From Streptomyces antnestii (GTDB lineage Bacteria > Actinomycetota > Actinomycetes > Streptomycetales > Streptomycetaceae): a DNA stretch of 64,000 bases. The notes under the pieces are model-generated. The model ran no database searches and was not told the DNA's origin. It saw only the letters and a list, made by a program, of their open reading frames with translations. This document shows, piece after piece, positions 25,311 through 33,770 of the stretch (the first letter of the stretch is position 1; every line of letters begins with the position of its first letter). The translations under genes were made by a program, and so were the position numbers. The stretch is taken from contig NZ_RZYA01000002.1 of assembly GCF_004005495.1 (NCBI RefSeq), positions 434,001 to 498,000 of the forward strand, written 5' to 3'.

Positions 25311-25366
25311 GACCGAAAGACTTCGGTCAGGGCGCGACCGGACGACTCCGGTCAGGGCGCGACCGG
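25311..25366. terminator. Terminator and 25-bp duplication between the SRPBCC and nadE genes
   Basis: GACCGAA (25311-25317) pairs with TTCGGTC (25322-25328) around AGAC. A 23-bp element (25319-25341) recurs at 25344-25366 (one mismatch). The second copy contains the nadE stop codon at 25352-25354, so the last codons of nadE were duplicated past the gene. Confidence 0.72.
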
Positions 25367-26182
25367 CAGCTGACGCTTGTGCTCGGTGAGGCGGTAGCGG
25401 CGCACGATCGACTCGAACGCGGGCTCGCTGACCGGCTTGCCCTCCAGGAAGTCGTCGATGTCGTCGTACGTCACACCGAGCGCGTCCTCGTCGGGCTTGC
25501 CCGGCTCGAGCGTCTCCAGGTCGGCCGTCGGCGTCTTCCACACCAGCTCGGCCGGGGCGCCCAGCTCGTCGGCGATCGCCCGCACCCGGCGCTTGGTGAG
25601 CCCCGTCAGCGGTACGACGTCCGCGGCGCCGTCACCGTACTTCGTGAAGAACCCGGAGACGGCCTCGGCGGCGTGATCCGTGCCCACGACCAGGCCGGCG
25701 TGCGCGCCCGCGACCGCGTACTGGGCGATCATGCGCTGCCGTGCCTTGATGTTGCCGTGCACGAAGTCCTCGTGATGGGCGTCACGGAAGACGACGCCAC
25801 CGGCGAGCGAGGCCGCGAGGGCGGAGTCGCTCGCGCCCTTCACATCGACGCTCAGCACGTGGTCGGCCTTGATGAACGACAGGGCGAGCTGGGCGTCCTT
25901 CTCGTCGGCCTGGACGCCGTAGGGCAGGCGCATGGCGTAGAACACCGCGTCGTGCCCGGCGGCGCGGGCGCGCTCCACCGCGAGCTGGCACAGCCGGCCG
26001 GCGGTCGTGGAGTCCACGCCGCCACTGATCCCGAGCACGAGGGACCGCAGCCCGGTCGACGTCAGCCGCTCCGTGAGGAAGGCCACCCGGCGCTCGATCT
26101 CCAGCCGGGCGTCGAAGGTCTCGGACACCTGGAGATCGCGGGCGATCTCCTCCTGCAGGGCGCGGGACACCGGCTCGCTCAA
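25352..26182 (-). CDS. nadE: NAD synthetase, ammonia-dependent
   Basis: 276 residues from a TTG (GAGGAG 5 bp upstream), almost the length of E. coli NadE. P-loop LGISGGVDSTTAGRL, RLPYGVQADEKDAQLALSFI, VHGNIKARQRMIAQYAVAG, VVGTDHAAEAVSGFFTKYGD and WKTPTADLE are canonical. It adenylates nicotinate adenine dinucleotide and amidates it with ammonia, the last step of NAD synthesis. No glutaminase domain is present. Confidence 0.96.
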   Translation of the reverse strand: MSEPVSRALQEEIARDLQVSETFDARLEIERRVAFLTERLTSTGLRSLVLGISGGVDSTTAGRLCQLAVERARAAGHDAVFYAMRLPYGVQADEKDAQLALSFIKADHVLSVDVKGASDSALAASLAGGVVFRDAHHEDFVHGNIKARQRMIAQYAVAGAHAGLVVGTDHAAEAVSGFFTKYGDGAADVVPLTGLTKRRVRAIADELGAPAELVWKTPTADLETLEPGKPDEDALGVTYDDIDDFLEGKPVSEPAFESIVRRYRLTEHKRQLPVAP

Positions 26183-26318
26183 GGCTGCTCCTCGTGGTCG
26201 TCGTGAGGCGGGACGTTTTTCCGGTCCAACTGTATGCGGCGTGCGGCCGGGCCCGGCCGCGGAGGTCCTCCCGGCGCCGGGCGGGACGCGACCGGCAGCT
26301 GACCAGGCCCGCGACCCG
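26183..26318. other. 136-bp gap upstream of nadE
   Basis: Contains the GAGGAG site for nadE and the 3' flank of cpt. No distinct promoter assigned. Confidence 0.3.
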
Positions 26319-26858
26319 TCAGCCGACGACCCGGGTCGCGACGGCCCGCGCGCACACCAGGGACTCCGTGTGGGCCGTGTCGACCTCCATGTCGTACGTG
26401 ATCCCCTCGTGCACCGCTTCCGCCTGCGCCGCGGCCATGCCCCGGACCCGGTCCCCCCGCGCGACCTCACGGCCCGCGGCGATCGCGCTCTCGCACCGGA
26501 CGCCGACCCACAGCACCCCCAGGTCCCCCAGTGCCTTCCGCCACCGCTGCTGGGAATCCGGTCCGCCCAGGAAGACGTCGTCGACAATGACGCGGGCGCC
26601 CGCGCGGGCCATCGCCGCGATGCCCTCCGTCCAGGCCGCCTCGAGCGCCCGGAACTCCGCCCCGACACTCACCCCGCCGTCCGCCGCGATCTCGATCCCC
26701 GCGTCCGACGCCTGCATGCTCGCGGGCATCGACGCGACGAAGGAATCGACTCCGAACGCCAGCCACGGATCCGGCAGCACAGCTTGCAGGCACCGTACGA
26801 TCCCGGACTTCCCCGAGCTGGAACCACCATTGAGAATGATCACCTGAGTCGTCGTCAC
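26319..26858 (-). CDS. cpt: Chloramphenicol 3-O-phosphotransferase family protein
   Basis: 179 residues from GTG at 26858; the Streptomyces venezuelae enzyme is 178. P-loop [17 protein letters not shown], catalytic Asp in WLAFGVDSF, the block [15 protein letters not shown] (here VDDVFLGG) and [19 protein letters not shown] align with the venezuelae protein over the whole length. The known enzyme phosphorylates the 3-hydroxyl of chloramphenicol in the cytosol and protects the producer. No chloramphenicol synthesis gene is in this window, so it acts as stand-alone resistance, or on another substrate. Confidence 0.93.
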   Translation of the reverse strand: MTTTQVIILNGGSSSGKSGIVRCLQAVLPDPWLAFGVDSFVASMPASMQASDAGIEIAADGGVSVGAEFRALEAAWTEGIAAMARAGARVIVDDVFLGGPDSQQRWRKALGDLGVLWVGVRCESAIAAGREVARGDRVRGMAAAQAEAVHEGITYDMEVDTAHTESLVCARAVATRVVG

Positions 26859-26910
26859 CGCGCCACACTAGGGGCGCCGGTCACGGTCGCGAAGCGAATT
26901 TCCCAGGACC

Positions 26911-27861
26911 TCAGATCCACCCCCTGCGCGCCGCGATCACGCCCGCCTGGAAGCGGTTCGCCGCGCCCAGTTCCTCGTGGAGACGGCTGATGCGGCGGCG
27001 CATCGTCCGGATCGACCAGCCCAACTGGCGTGCTATCGCCTCGTCCTTGAGGCCCGAGACCAGGAGGGTCAGCAGCCGGCGGTCCTCCTCCCCGAGGGGG
27101 TCCTCCTCCGTCGTGGTGCCGAGCGGGGTCGCCGTGCGCCAGCACAGTTCCCAGTAGTCGATCAGTCCGTCGAGCAGCGCCGACGGACGGATGACCGCGG
27201 CCCGTACCTCGGAGGTGAAGTCCAGGGTCAGCGGCATCAGGGCGAGGCGGCGGTCGGAGATCGCCAGCTTGATACGCAGGCCCGGCAGTACGCGGGCCTG
27301 TTCGCCGTGGGCGACCAACTCGCGGATGTCGCCGAGCACTCCGGGCCACTCCAGCGCCTCGGGTGCGTACACGGCGCGGTAGCGGACACCCCGGGTGAGG
27401 GCGGTCGCCTCGACCGGGTTGGAGGTCGTGAGCGCGTACGGGGGACGGTCGAGGGTGATCACCTCGTCGCGCGCCTCCTGCTGCAGCTGTACGAACCAGC
27501 GGCCCAACGCCTCGCCGCCGGTGATGACTTCGACCTGTTCGGAGTCGCCCTGACGGGCCGCCGTGAACAGCCGTGACAGCTCGCCGGCCGCCGCCCGGAC
27601 GCTGTCGAGGTCGGCGGTGCGGGAGCGGACCAGGGACTCCAGGGCCGCGCCCGGCTCGATGGCCGCGTACCGGCGGCGGGTTCCGGAAAGGCGTCCGACC
27701 AGACCGTTCTCGCGCAGCCGGTCGAGGGCGCGGGCCGCCCGTTCGGTGGAGCAGGACAGGTCGCCGGCCAGTTCGGCGGGTGCGGCGGTGTGCCGGACGA
27801 GGATCGCGCGGTAGACGCTCTCGTCGAAGGCTTCGATTCCTGCAGCGGTCAGCTGGGGCAT
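26911..27861 (-). CDS. TrmB-like / LuxR C-terminal HTH regulator divergent from the S8 protease
   Basis: 316 residues from MPQLTAAGIEAFDE. N-terminal winged helix (LAGDLSCSTERAARALDRLRENGL), a middle sensor-like domain (EVITGGEALGRWFVQLQQEARDEVITLDR), and LuxR HTH at the end (LLVSGLKDEAIARQLGWSIRTMRRRISRL). Same plan as 288-1352. Only 90 bp separate it from the divergent protease gene, making that the likely target. The frame extends upstream antisense to the protease, but the ATG at 27861 sits at the conserved N-terminus. Confidence 0.85.
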   Translation of the reverse strand: MPQLTAAGIEAFDESVYRAILVRHTAAPAELAGDLSCSTERAARALDRLRENGLVGRLSGTRRRYAAIEPGAALESLVRSRTADLDSVRAAAGELSRLFTAARQGDSEQVEVITGGEALGRWFVQLQQEARDEVITLDRPPYALTTSNPVEATALTRGVRYRAVYAPEALEWPGVLGDIRELVAHGEQARVLPGLRIKLAISDRRLALMPLTLDFTSEVRAAVIRPSALLDGLIDYWELCWRTATPLGTTTEEDPLGEEDRRLLTLLVSGLKDEAIARQLGWSIRTMRRRISRLHEELGAANRFQAGVIAARRGWI

Positions 27862-27951
27862 GACCGGATCCTGGCCCGTGTGTGCCAGAGGCAGCAATGG
27901 GCCAGGCCAAATCGTTGTCCGGACCACGGGATTGCGCTTTCTTCGTGTGTC

Positions 27952-30900
27952 ATGACCCCTCGAAGAACGCTCACCGCCGGGCTCACGGCCGCCGTCATCG
28001 GCGGCCTGCTGTCCGCGGTGCCCCAGTCCGCGAACGCGGACCAGCCCAAGGATCCCGGACAGCGCGTCATCGTCACGCTGTCCGGGGACGCCGCCGCGGC
28101 CGGAAGAGGCAGGCTGCGGTCCGCCGACGCGAAGGAGATCGGCGCCGACCGTGCCGTTCTCGCCGCCCGGCAGAGGACGTTCCTCGACGACGCGAAGGAC
28201 GCCGGACTGCACACTGGCTCCCCGCGCAGGCTGAGCCTGCTGCTCAACTCCGTCGCGGTGACCGTGAAGTCCTCCGAGACCGACGCACTGAAGCGGCTGC
28301 CCGGTGTGACCTCCGTGGTCCCCGACGCCAGGATGCACGTCCTCACCGACGACAGCGTGCCGCTGATCAACGCCCCGCAGGTCTGGCAGCGCAAGGACCC
28401 CGCAGGCAACGGCGCCGACGGCAAGGGCGTCACCGTCGCCGTCCTCGACAGCGGTGTCGACTACAGCCACCCCGACCTCGGCGGCGCCCTAGGCGAGGGC
28501 CACAAGGTCGTCGGCGGCCACGACTTCGTCAACGGCGACGACGACCCGATGGACGACAACGGCCACGGCACCCACGTCGCCGGCATCATCGCGGGCAAAG
28601 CCGCCGAGAAGGGCGGCGTCACCGGCGTGGCCCCGGGCGCGAACCTCCTGGCGTACAAGGTCATGGACGACGCCGGGCAGGGCTACACCTCCGACATCGT
28701 CGCCGGTATCGAGGCCGCGATCGACCCGGCGAATCCGCACCGCGCCGATGTGATCAACATGAGCCTCGGCGGTTACGGAGACGGTCACGACCCGCTCGGG
28801 CTCGCCGCGACGGCCGCTGTCAGGGCGGGAGTTGTCGTGGTCGCCTCGGCCGGCAACGAGGGACCGGGCAGCGGCACCGTCGGCACCCCGGCCGCCGCCG
28901 ACGGCGTCATCGCGGTCGGCGCCTCGGTCAGCGGGCTGCGCATACCCGGCGCCACCTACAAGGGTGGCGAGAAGATCCAGACGTACCGGGGCGTGCTCTC
29001 CGCCAATCCGCCCGTCGCCCCCGTCACCACCGAACTCGTCGACGTCGGCCAGGGCACCCCCGAGGACTGGGACCGCGCCGGTGACGTCAAGGGCAAGGCC
29101 GTCCGTATCGACACGCTCGTCGCCGACTCCCAGGAGCACCTGACCGGACGGGATCTGGAGACGGCCCGCGAGGCGGAGCGCCGTGGCGCGCTCGCCGTCG
29201 TCGGCGGCTCGGACTCGGGCGGCGGGCCGGTGCTCGCCGCGCAGCCGGACGCGTCGGGACGGCCGGGCGCGACGGGACAGCCGGACGCGGCGGGACGGTC
29301 TGGCCGGAAGGCCGACGGCACCGTGCCGCTCGCCCCGCAGACCTCCGTCAAGGAGTCGGGCGACTCCCTGCGCATGGACTCCCTCATCCTCCTGGGCGTC
29401 GACTCGACCCAGTACGCTGAGCTCGGCCGACGCCTCGCGGACGGCACGGTCGAGGTGACGATCAGCGGCACCGACGTCACCGACAGCATCGCCTCCTTCT
29501 CCTCCCGCGGCCCCGCCCTGGACTGGAACCTCAAACCGGACCTGGTCGCACCGGGCTACGACATCCGCTCCACGATCCCCAAGTCCCTCTACAAGCCCGG
29601 CTATTACCGCCTGTCCGGTACGTCGATGGCGGGACCGCACGTCGCGGGCTCCGCGGCCCTGCTGCGCCAGCTGCACCCCGGTGAGACCCCGGCGAACGTC
29701 ACGTCCGAACTCGTGGGCAGCGCCCGGCAGGTGAAGGACCAGGCGGCCACGACCGCCGGTTCGGGCCGGCTCGACGTGGCCGCCGCGGCGGACCGGGCGG
29801 ACACCGGCGTCACCACCACGCCGGCCACCCTCTCGTACGGGCTCGCCGACCTCGCCCGGCCCACGGTGGGCGGCAGCAAGAAGCTCACGGTGAGCAACTC
29901 GGGTGCCCGGGCCCGCACCGTCCGCCTGAAGGTGAGCGGCGAGGCGGAGGTCAGCCCGCGCACTCTGCGGATCCCGGCGGGCGGCGGCGCCACCGCGACC
30001 GTGACCCTGAGGGCGAAGCGCCCCGCGGGCGAGGCCGAGATCAGCGGCGCGGTCACCGTCACACCGGAGGGCGGCGCTCCCCTGCGCGTGCCCTATCTCC
30101 TGGTCGTCCGGCAGCTGTTCGTCCAGGCGGGGCCCGACCCGAGCGACGGCACGTCCACCGCGGTGGTGTTCACCCCGGCGCCGCTGGCGAAGCCGCCGGT
30201 GCTGACCGTGACCCCGCCGCACGGCAGGCCGTACAAGGTCACCACCGTACGGCGCTCCGGGAACGTCTACCAGGCCGGGATCACCGGCCGGGGCGTCGGC
30301 GCGCACCTGGTCTCGGCGAGCGGGGTGACCACCGACGGCAAGACCCTGACCGCCAACCGCGACGGCTTCGAGGTCACTCCCGAGGACAGCCGCGACGCCC
30401 GCTGGCAGCCCGTCGGACCCAACTCGGAGAGCGGCGACATCACCACCGCCCAGAGTGATCCGGGGGCCGCCGTCCTCACCCAGTACGGCAAGCTCGGCCC
30501 CTGGTCGACCGAGGACAACGGCGCGACCTGGAAGCAGCACACCCGACTGCCCCTCGGCGACGTGGCGGGCCAGGCCTTCACCGTCGTCGACCCGAAGAAC
30601 GCGAAACGCTGGTGGTACGCCGCGAACAGCGCCTCCGGCATCCCCCGCACCGGCTCGATCCTGCGCACCGAGGACGGCGGCCGTACGTGGCAGACGCTGG
30701 ACACCCCCGACACACCCGTCTACGACTTCCTGGCCGACGAGGCGGCGAAGACGCTCGTCGCCCGCACCGCCACCGAACTGCTGATCAGCAAGGACGGGGG
30801 CGACACCTGGACCCGGGAACCCCTGGGCATCCCCGCCGACCGCGTGTACGGCCTGGCGATCGGCGGTGACAGCCTCTACTTCTCGGCGGGCAAGTCCCTC

Positions 30901-32199
30901 TGGAAGCGCGACGGCCTCTCCACCGGCACGCTCGGCCTGGCCGTCAAGGTCCGTGACGCGGCGAACGGCGGCGTCTCCGTCACCGTCGTCGCGGACAGCC
31001 AGGTCGTGGCGGTCTACGAGATCGGCTCGGGCATCGTCGGCTCCTTCGACGGAGGCAGGACCTGGGCGACCCTGGACAACCACGGCTACGGCGCCAGCGG
31101 CATGACCCTCACGGGGGGAGACCTCTACGTCGGCTACGGCGGTGACATCCGCGTCGGCCGCGACCACGGCCGGAACTGGAGCACCATCCCGAACGTCAAC
31201 CGCGCCTCGACCACGTCCGACTTCGACCGCTGGGCGGACGGCTCACTGACCGTGTCCGCGGACGCGGCCGGTGTGTACCGGGGCACGGCCGACGGCAAGG
31301 ACTACCGGCGCCTGGGCGTCCAGGGCGGCACCGTCAACTCCCTTGCGGTGAGCGGAGACCAGCTCCTCGCGGCCGGCCGGCAGGGCATCCACCGCTCGAA
31401 ACTCCCGGTCTCCGGAGCCGAGTGGGGCACCACCCGCGGCGAGGGCATGATCGGCGTCGCGGCCCGCCTGATGCAGACGTCCCCCAAGGACTCCCGGACG
31501 GTCTGGCAGGTCCGGTACGACGCGTGGGGCGGGTTCCATCTGAAGCGCAGCGGCGACAGCGGCGCCACGTGGCAGGAGAAGGGCGCGAGCGACGGCACGG
31601 TGTTCGCGCTCGCCGTGCACCCCGCCGACCCCGACCGGGTGTACGTCGCGTACGGCAATCTGCGGGGCGTGGGCCTGTTCTCCACGGAGGATGGCGGAGC
31701 GCACTGGAAGAACCGGCTCAACGACAGGACGCACTTCACCGCGGTCGCGGGTGATCCCGGGAACCCGGACCGGCTGTGGCTCGGCGCCCCCGACGGGCTC
31801 TACCGCTCGGACAACGGCGGCGACGACATCACCAAGGTGGCGGACGGACGGGTGGACACCATCGAGTTCGCCGGTGCGCGAATGGTGACCGGTGGTGACA
31901 CCATCAAGGTCTCCACGGACGGCGGGAAGACCTTCCGTACGGCGGACACCGGCAAGCTGCCGGTCCGGGTGAGCGATGTGCTCCAGGTGGACGGCACGCT
32001 GTACGCGGCGACCACCGGTTACTGGGACAAGGCCCTGCCGCGTGGCGGCCGTGGCGTGCTGCGCTCCACGGACGGCGGCCGGAGCTGGCAGAACATCTCC
32101 ACCGGGTTGCAGAACCTCGACGCGACCAGCCTCGCCGCCGACGGCGGATGGCTGTACGTGGGCACGGTCGAAGGAGGTGTGCACCGGCTCAAGCTCTGA
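27952..32199 (+). CDS. Secreted S8 (subtilisin) protease fused to an Asp-box beta-propeller
   Basis: 1,415 residues from MTPRRTLTAGL. Signal peptide ends about ANA (residue 30); a propeptide runs to about 130. Catalytic triad: Asp166 (VAVLDSGVDYSHPDL), His205 (DNGHGTHVAGIIAG), Ser558 (SGTSMAGPHVAG); oxyanion Asn302 (ASAGNEGPG). A PA-type insert sits between Asn and Ser and holds a 6-residue repeat (QPDASG, RPGATG, QPDAAG). Residues about 590-830 look like immunoglobulin-like domains. From about 850 to the end, nine Asp boxes occur (for example STDGGRSW, SKDGGDTW, TEDGGRTW), plus one degenerate copy, making a sialidase/sortilin-like propeller. Probably degrades or binds glycoprotein or polymer outside the cell. 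Confidence 0.94.
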   Translation: MTPRRTLTAGLTAAVIGGLLSAVPQSANADQPKDPGQRVIVTLSGDAAAAGRGRLRSADAKEIGADRAVLAARQRTFLDDAKDAGLHTGSPRRLSLLLNSVAVTVKSSETDALKRLPGVTSVVPDARMHVLTDDSVPLINAPQVWQRKDPAGNGADGKGVTVAVLDSGVDYSHPDLGGALGEGHKVVGGHDFVNGDDDPMDDNGHGTHVAGIIAGKAAEKGGVTGVAPGANLLAYKVMDDAGQGYTSDIVAGIEAAIDPANPHRADVINMSLGGYGDGHDPLGLAATAAVRAGVVVVASAGNEGPGSGTVGTPAAADGVIAVGASVSGLRIPGATYKGGEKIQTYRGVLSANPPVAPVTTELVDVGQGTPEDWDRAGDVKGKAVRIDTLVADSQEHLTGRDLETAREAERRGALAVVGGSDSGGGPVLAAQPDASGRPGATGQPDAAGRSGRKADGTVPLAPQTSVKESGDSLRMDSLILLGVDSTQYAELGRRLADGTVEVTISGTDVTDSIASFSSRGPALDWNLKPDLVAPGYDIRSTIPKSLYKPGYYRLSGTSMAGPHVAGSAALLRQLHPGETPANVTSELVGSARQVKDQAATTAGSGRLDVAAAADRADTGVTTTPATLSYGLADLARPTVGGSKKLTVSNSGARARTVRLKVSGEAEVSPRTLRIPAGGGATATVTLRAKRPAGEAEISGAVTVTPEGGAPLRVPYLLVVRQLFVQAGPDPSDGTSTAVVFTPAPLAKPPVLTVTPPHGRPYKVTTVRRSGNVYQAGITGRGVGAHLVSASGVTTDGKTLTANRDGFEVTPEDSRDARWQPVGPNSESGDITTAQSDPGAAVLTQYGKLGPWSTEDNGATWKQHTRLPLGDVAGQAFTVVDPKNAKRWWYAANSASGIPRTGSILRTEDGGRTWQTLDTPDTPVYDFLADEAAKTLVARTATELLISKDGGDTWTREPLGIPADRVYGLAIGGDSLYFSAGKSLWKRDGLSTGTLGLAVKVRDAANGGVSVTVVADSQVVAVYEIGSGIVGSFDGGRTWATLDNHGYGASGMTLTGGDLYVGYGGDIRVGRDHGRNWSTIPNVNRASTTSDFDRWADGSLTVSADAAGVYRGTADGKDYRRLGVQGGTVNSLAVSGDQLLAAGRQGIHRSKLPVSGAEWGTTRGEGMIGVAARLMQTSPKDSRTVWQVRYDAWGGFHLKRSGDSGATWQEKGASDGTVFALAVHPADPDRVYVAYGNLRGVGLFSTEDGGAHWKNRLNDRTHFTAVAGDPGNPDRLWLGAPDGLYRSDNGGDDITKVADGRVDTIEFAGARMVTGGDTIKVSTDGGKTFRTADTGKLPVRVSDVLQVDGTLYAATTGYWDKALPRGGRGVLRSTDGGRSWQNISTGLQNLDATSLAADGGWLYVGTVEGGVHRLKL
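29242..29313. repeat. Four 18-bp in-frame repeats in the protease insert
   Basis: Units encode QPDASG, RPGATG, QPDAAG and a degenerate RSGRKA. Same unit length as the repeats in the ABC ATPase tail. Confidence 0.7.
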
Positions 32200-32231
32200 C
32201 CGTTCCCTCGAAGGCCGTTCCCCTCGAACCC

Positions 32232-32268
32232 GCGCCGCACACGACCCTGCCCAGGGCGTGTGCGGCGC
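32232..32268. terminator. Bidirectional terminator between the protease and rubredoxin genes
   Basis: GCGCCGCACACG (32232-32243) pairs perfectly with 32257-32268, and CCCTG/CAGGG extends the stem inward. The genes on both sides converge on it. Confidence 0.9.
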
Positions 32269-32289
32269 ACGGGTGTGTGGGCGGAGGGA

Positions 32290-32478
32290 TCAGGGGGTGC
32301 CGGTCCCGGTCTGCGCCTCTGCGGGTTCGAAATCGATCTTCTCCCGGACGCCGCAGTCCGGACAGCACCAGTCGTCCGGGACGGCGCTCCAGGGCGTTCC
32401 GGCGGGGAAGCCCTCGCGGGGCACGCCGGCCTGTTCGTCGTAGACGAAGTCGCAGACCGGGCAGACGTATCGCGTCAT
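32290..32478 (-). CDS. Rubredoxin
   Basis: 62 residues. Two iron-binding pairs, CPVCDFVYD and CCPDCGV, and the aromatic core PWSAVPDDWCCPDC define the fold; a single Fe is held by four Cys. Start ATG at 32478 overlaps the AlkB stop (ATGA), so it is translationally coupled. It carries electrons to AlkB. No rubredoxin reductase gene follows; that function must come from elsewhere. Confidence 0.95.
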   Translation of the reverse strand: MTRYVCPVCDFVYDEQAGVPREGFPAGTPWSAVPDDWCCPDCGVREKIDFEPAEAQTGTGTP

Positions 32479-33653
32479 GAGGCCTGCTCCGCCTTTCCGT
32501 AACGGGTCAGGATGGCACGGGACTTGGAGGGCTGGATGTTCGCGCGGGTCACGTCGCCGTCGTAGTGCGCCAGGACGCGGTGGTCCATGGTGCGGCGCCA
32601 CAGCGGCGGGAAGTAGGCCAGGACGATCATGCCGGCGTATCCGGTGGGCAGTTCGGGCGCCTCTTCGAAGTGCCGCAGGGCCTGGTAGCGGCGGGTGGGG
32701 TTGGCGTGGTGGTCGCTGTGCCGCTGGAGGTGGTACAGGAACACGTTCGTGGCGACGTTGTCGCTGTTCCAGCTGTGCCGCGGGGCGCAGCGTTCGTAGC
32801 GTCCGGTCGCCGTGCGGGCCCGGAGCAGGCCGTAGTGCTCCGTGTAGTTGATGACCTCCAGCAGACAGAACCCGAAGACCGCCTGGACGGCCAGATAGGG
32901 CAGGATGCCCGGGCCGAACGCCACCGTGAGCGCCGCGAAGAGCACGACGGACATCGCCCACGCGTTCAGTACGTCGTTGTGCACGGTCCAGGGGCTCCTG
33001 CCCCGGCGGTTCAGGCGGGCCTTCTCCAGGTGCAGGGCGTTGCGCAGGCTGCCGACGACGGTGCGCGGCAGGAACCGCCAGAAGCTCTCGCCGAGCCGGG
33101 CGCTCGCCGGGTCCTCGGGCGTGGCCACGCGGACGTGATGGCCGCGGTTGTGCTCGATGAAGAAGTGCCCGTAGAAGGTCTGGGCGAGAGCGATCTTGGA
33201 CATCCAGCGCTCCACGCTCTCCTTCTTGTGGCCCAGTTCGTGGGCGGTGTTGATGCCGATGCCCGCGACGCCGCCGAGGGTGATGGTGAGTCCGAGGCGG
33301 TCGGGCAGGCCGAGGCCGCCGTGGGTCAGCAGCCAGCAGCCGGTGACGAGTCCCGCGTACTGGAGGGGGAGGTACAGGAAGATGCACCACCGGTAGTAGC
33401 GGTCCTGTTCGAGCCAGGTGAGGGCCTTGTCCGGCGGGTTGGCGGAGTCCTTGCCGAACAGGTGGTCGACGACTGGGAAGATCACGTAGAGGAGGACGAT
33501 CCCCGTCCACCAGAAGGCTCCCAGTCCGGTGAACGTCACGAGTCCCCAGGAGATGAAGGGGAAGAGAGGGACGACGAGTCCGATGAGCCAGAGGTAGCGC
33601 TTGGGGTCGCGCCAGGTGACCTGCCCGCTCTCGGCTCCGGTGGGTGCCGTCAT
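32475..33653 (-). CDS. alkB: Alkane 1-monooxygenase (AlkB)
   Basis: 392 residues; ATG with AGGAG upstream. Six or so membrane helices. The eight-histidine diiron site is complete: HELGH (138, 142), EHNRGHH (168, 172, 173) and HSDHH (312, 315, 316), at the same numbers as in the Pseudomonas GPo1 enzyme, with NYTEHYG at 269-275. It hydroxylates terminal carbons of medium or long alkanes with O2. Residue 55 is Leu; in GPo1 Trp55 limits chain length, so longer chains may be accepted (inference, assumes colinear numbering). Confidence 0.96.
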   Translation of the reverse strand: MTAPTGAESGQVTWRDPKRYLWLIGLVVPLFPFISWGLVTFTGLGAFWWTGIVLLYVIFPVVDHLFGKDSANPPDKALTWLEQDRYYRWCIFLYLPLQYAGLVTGCWLLTHGGLGLPDRLGLTITLGGVAGIGINTAHELGHKKESVERWMSKIALAQTFYGHFFIEHNRGHHVRVATPEDPASARLGESFWRFLPRTVVGSLRNALHLEKARLNRRGRSPWTVHNDVLNAWAMSVVLFAALTVAFGPGILPYLAVQAVFGFCLLEVINYTEHYGLLRARTATGRYERCAPRHSWNSDNVATNVFLYHLQRHSDHHANPTRRYQALRHFEEAPELPTGYAGMIVLAYFPPLWRRTMDHRVLAHYDGDVTRANIQPSKSRAILTRYGKAEQAS

Positions 33654-33701
33654 GTGCCAACTCCTTGATGTGGAAGGGCAGTTGAGCGACCGATGGTCCA
33701 G

Positions 33702-33731
33702 TATTTAGACACTTCGGGGGTGGAGTGTCAA
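33702..33731 (-). promoter_or_regulatory. alkB promoter with operator in the spacer
   Basis: On the minus strand TTGACA (33731-33726), an 18-bp spacer and TAAATA (33707-33702). GACACT (33708-33713) and AGTGTC (33724-33729) form an inverted repeat that fills the spacer and overlaps the -35, so a bound repressor would block RNA polymerase. Likely the TetR site. Confidence 0.8.
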
Positions 33732-33770
33732 TGATGTGGACATGAGGGGAGTCGGTAGAGTGAGGACACG

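Noticed and set aside
26183-26668. Longer N-terminus of nadE
   Set aside because: The upstream extension is unrelated to NadE; the TTG at 26182 with GAGGAG gives the normal family length.
28489-31167. 892-codon minus-strand frame inside the protease gene
   Set aside because: No recognisable domain; the plus strand holds a complete catalytic triad and Asp boxes.
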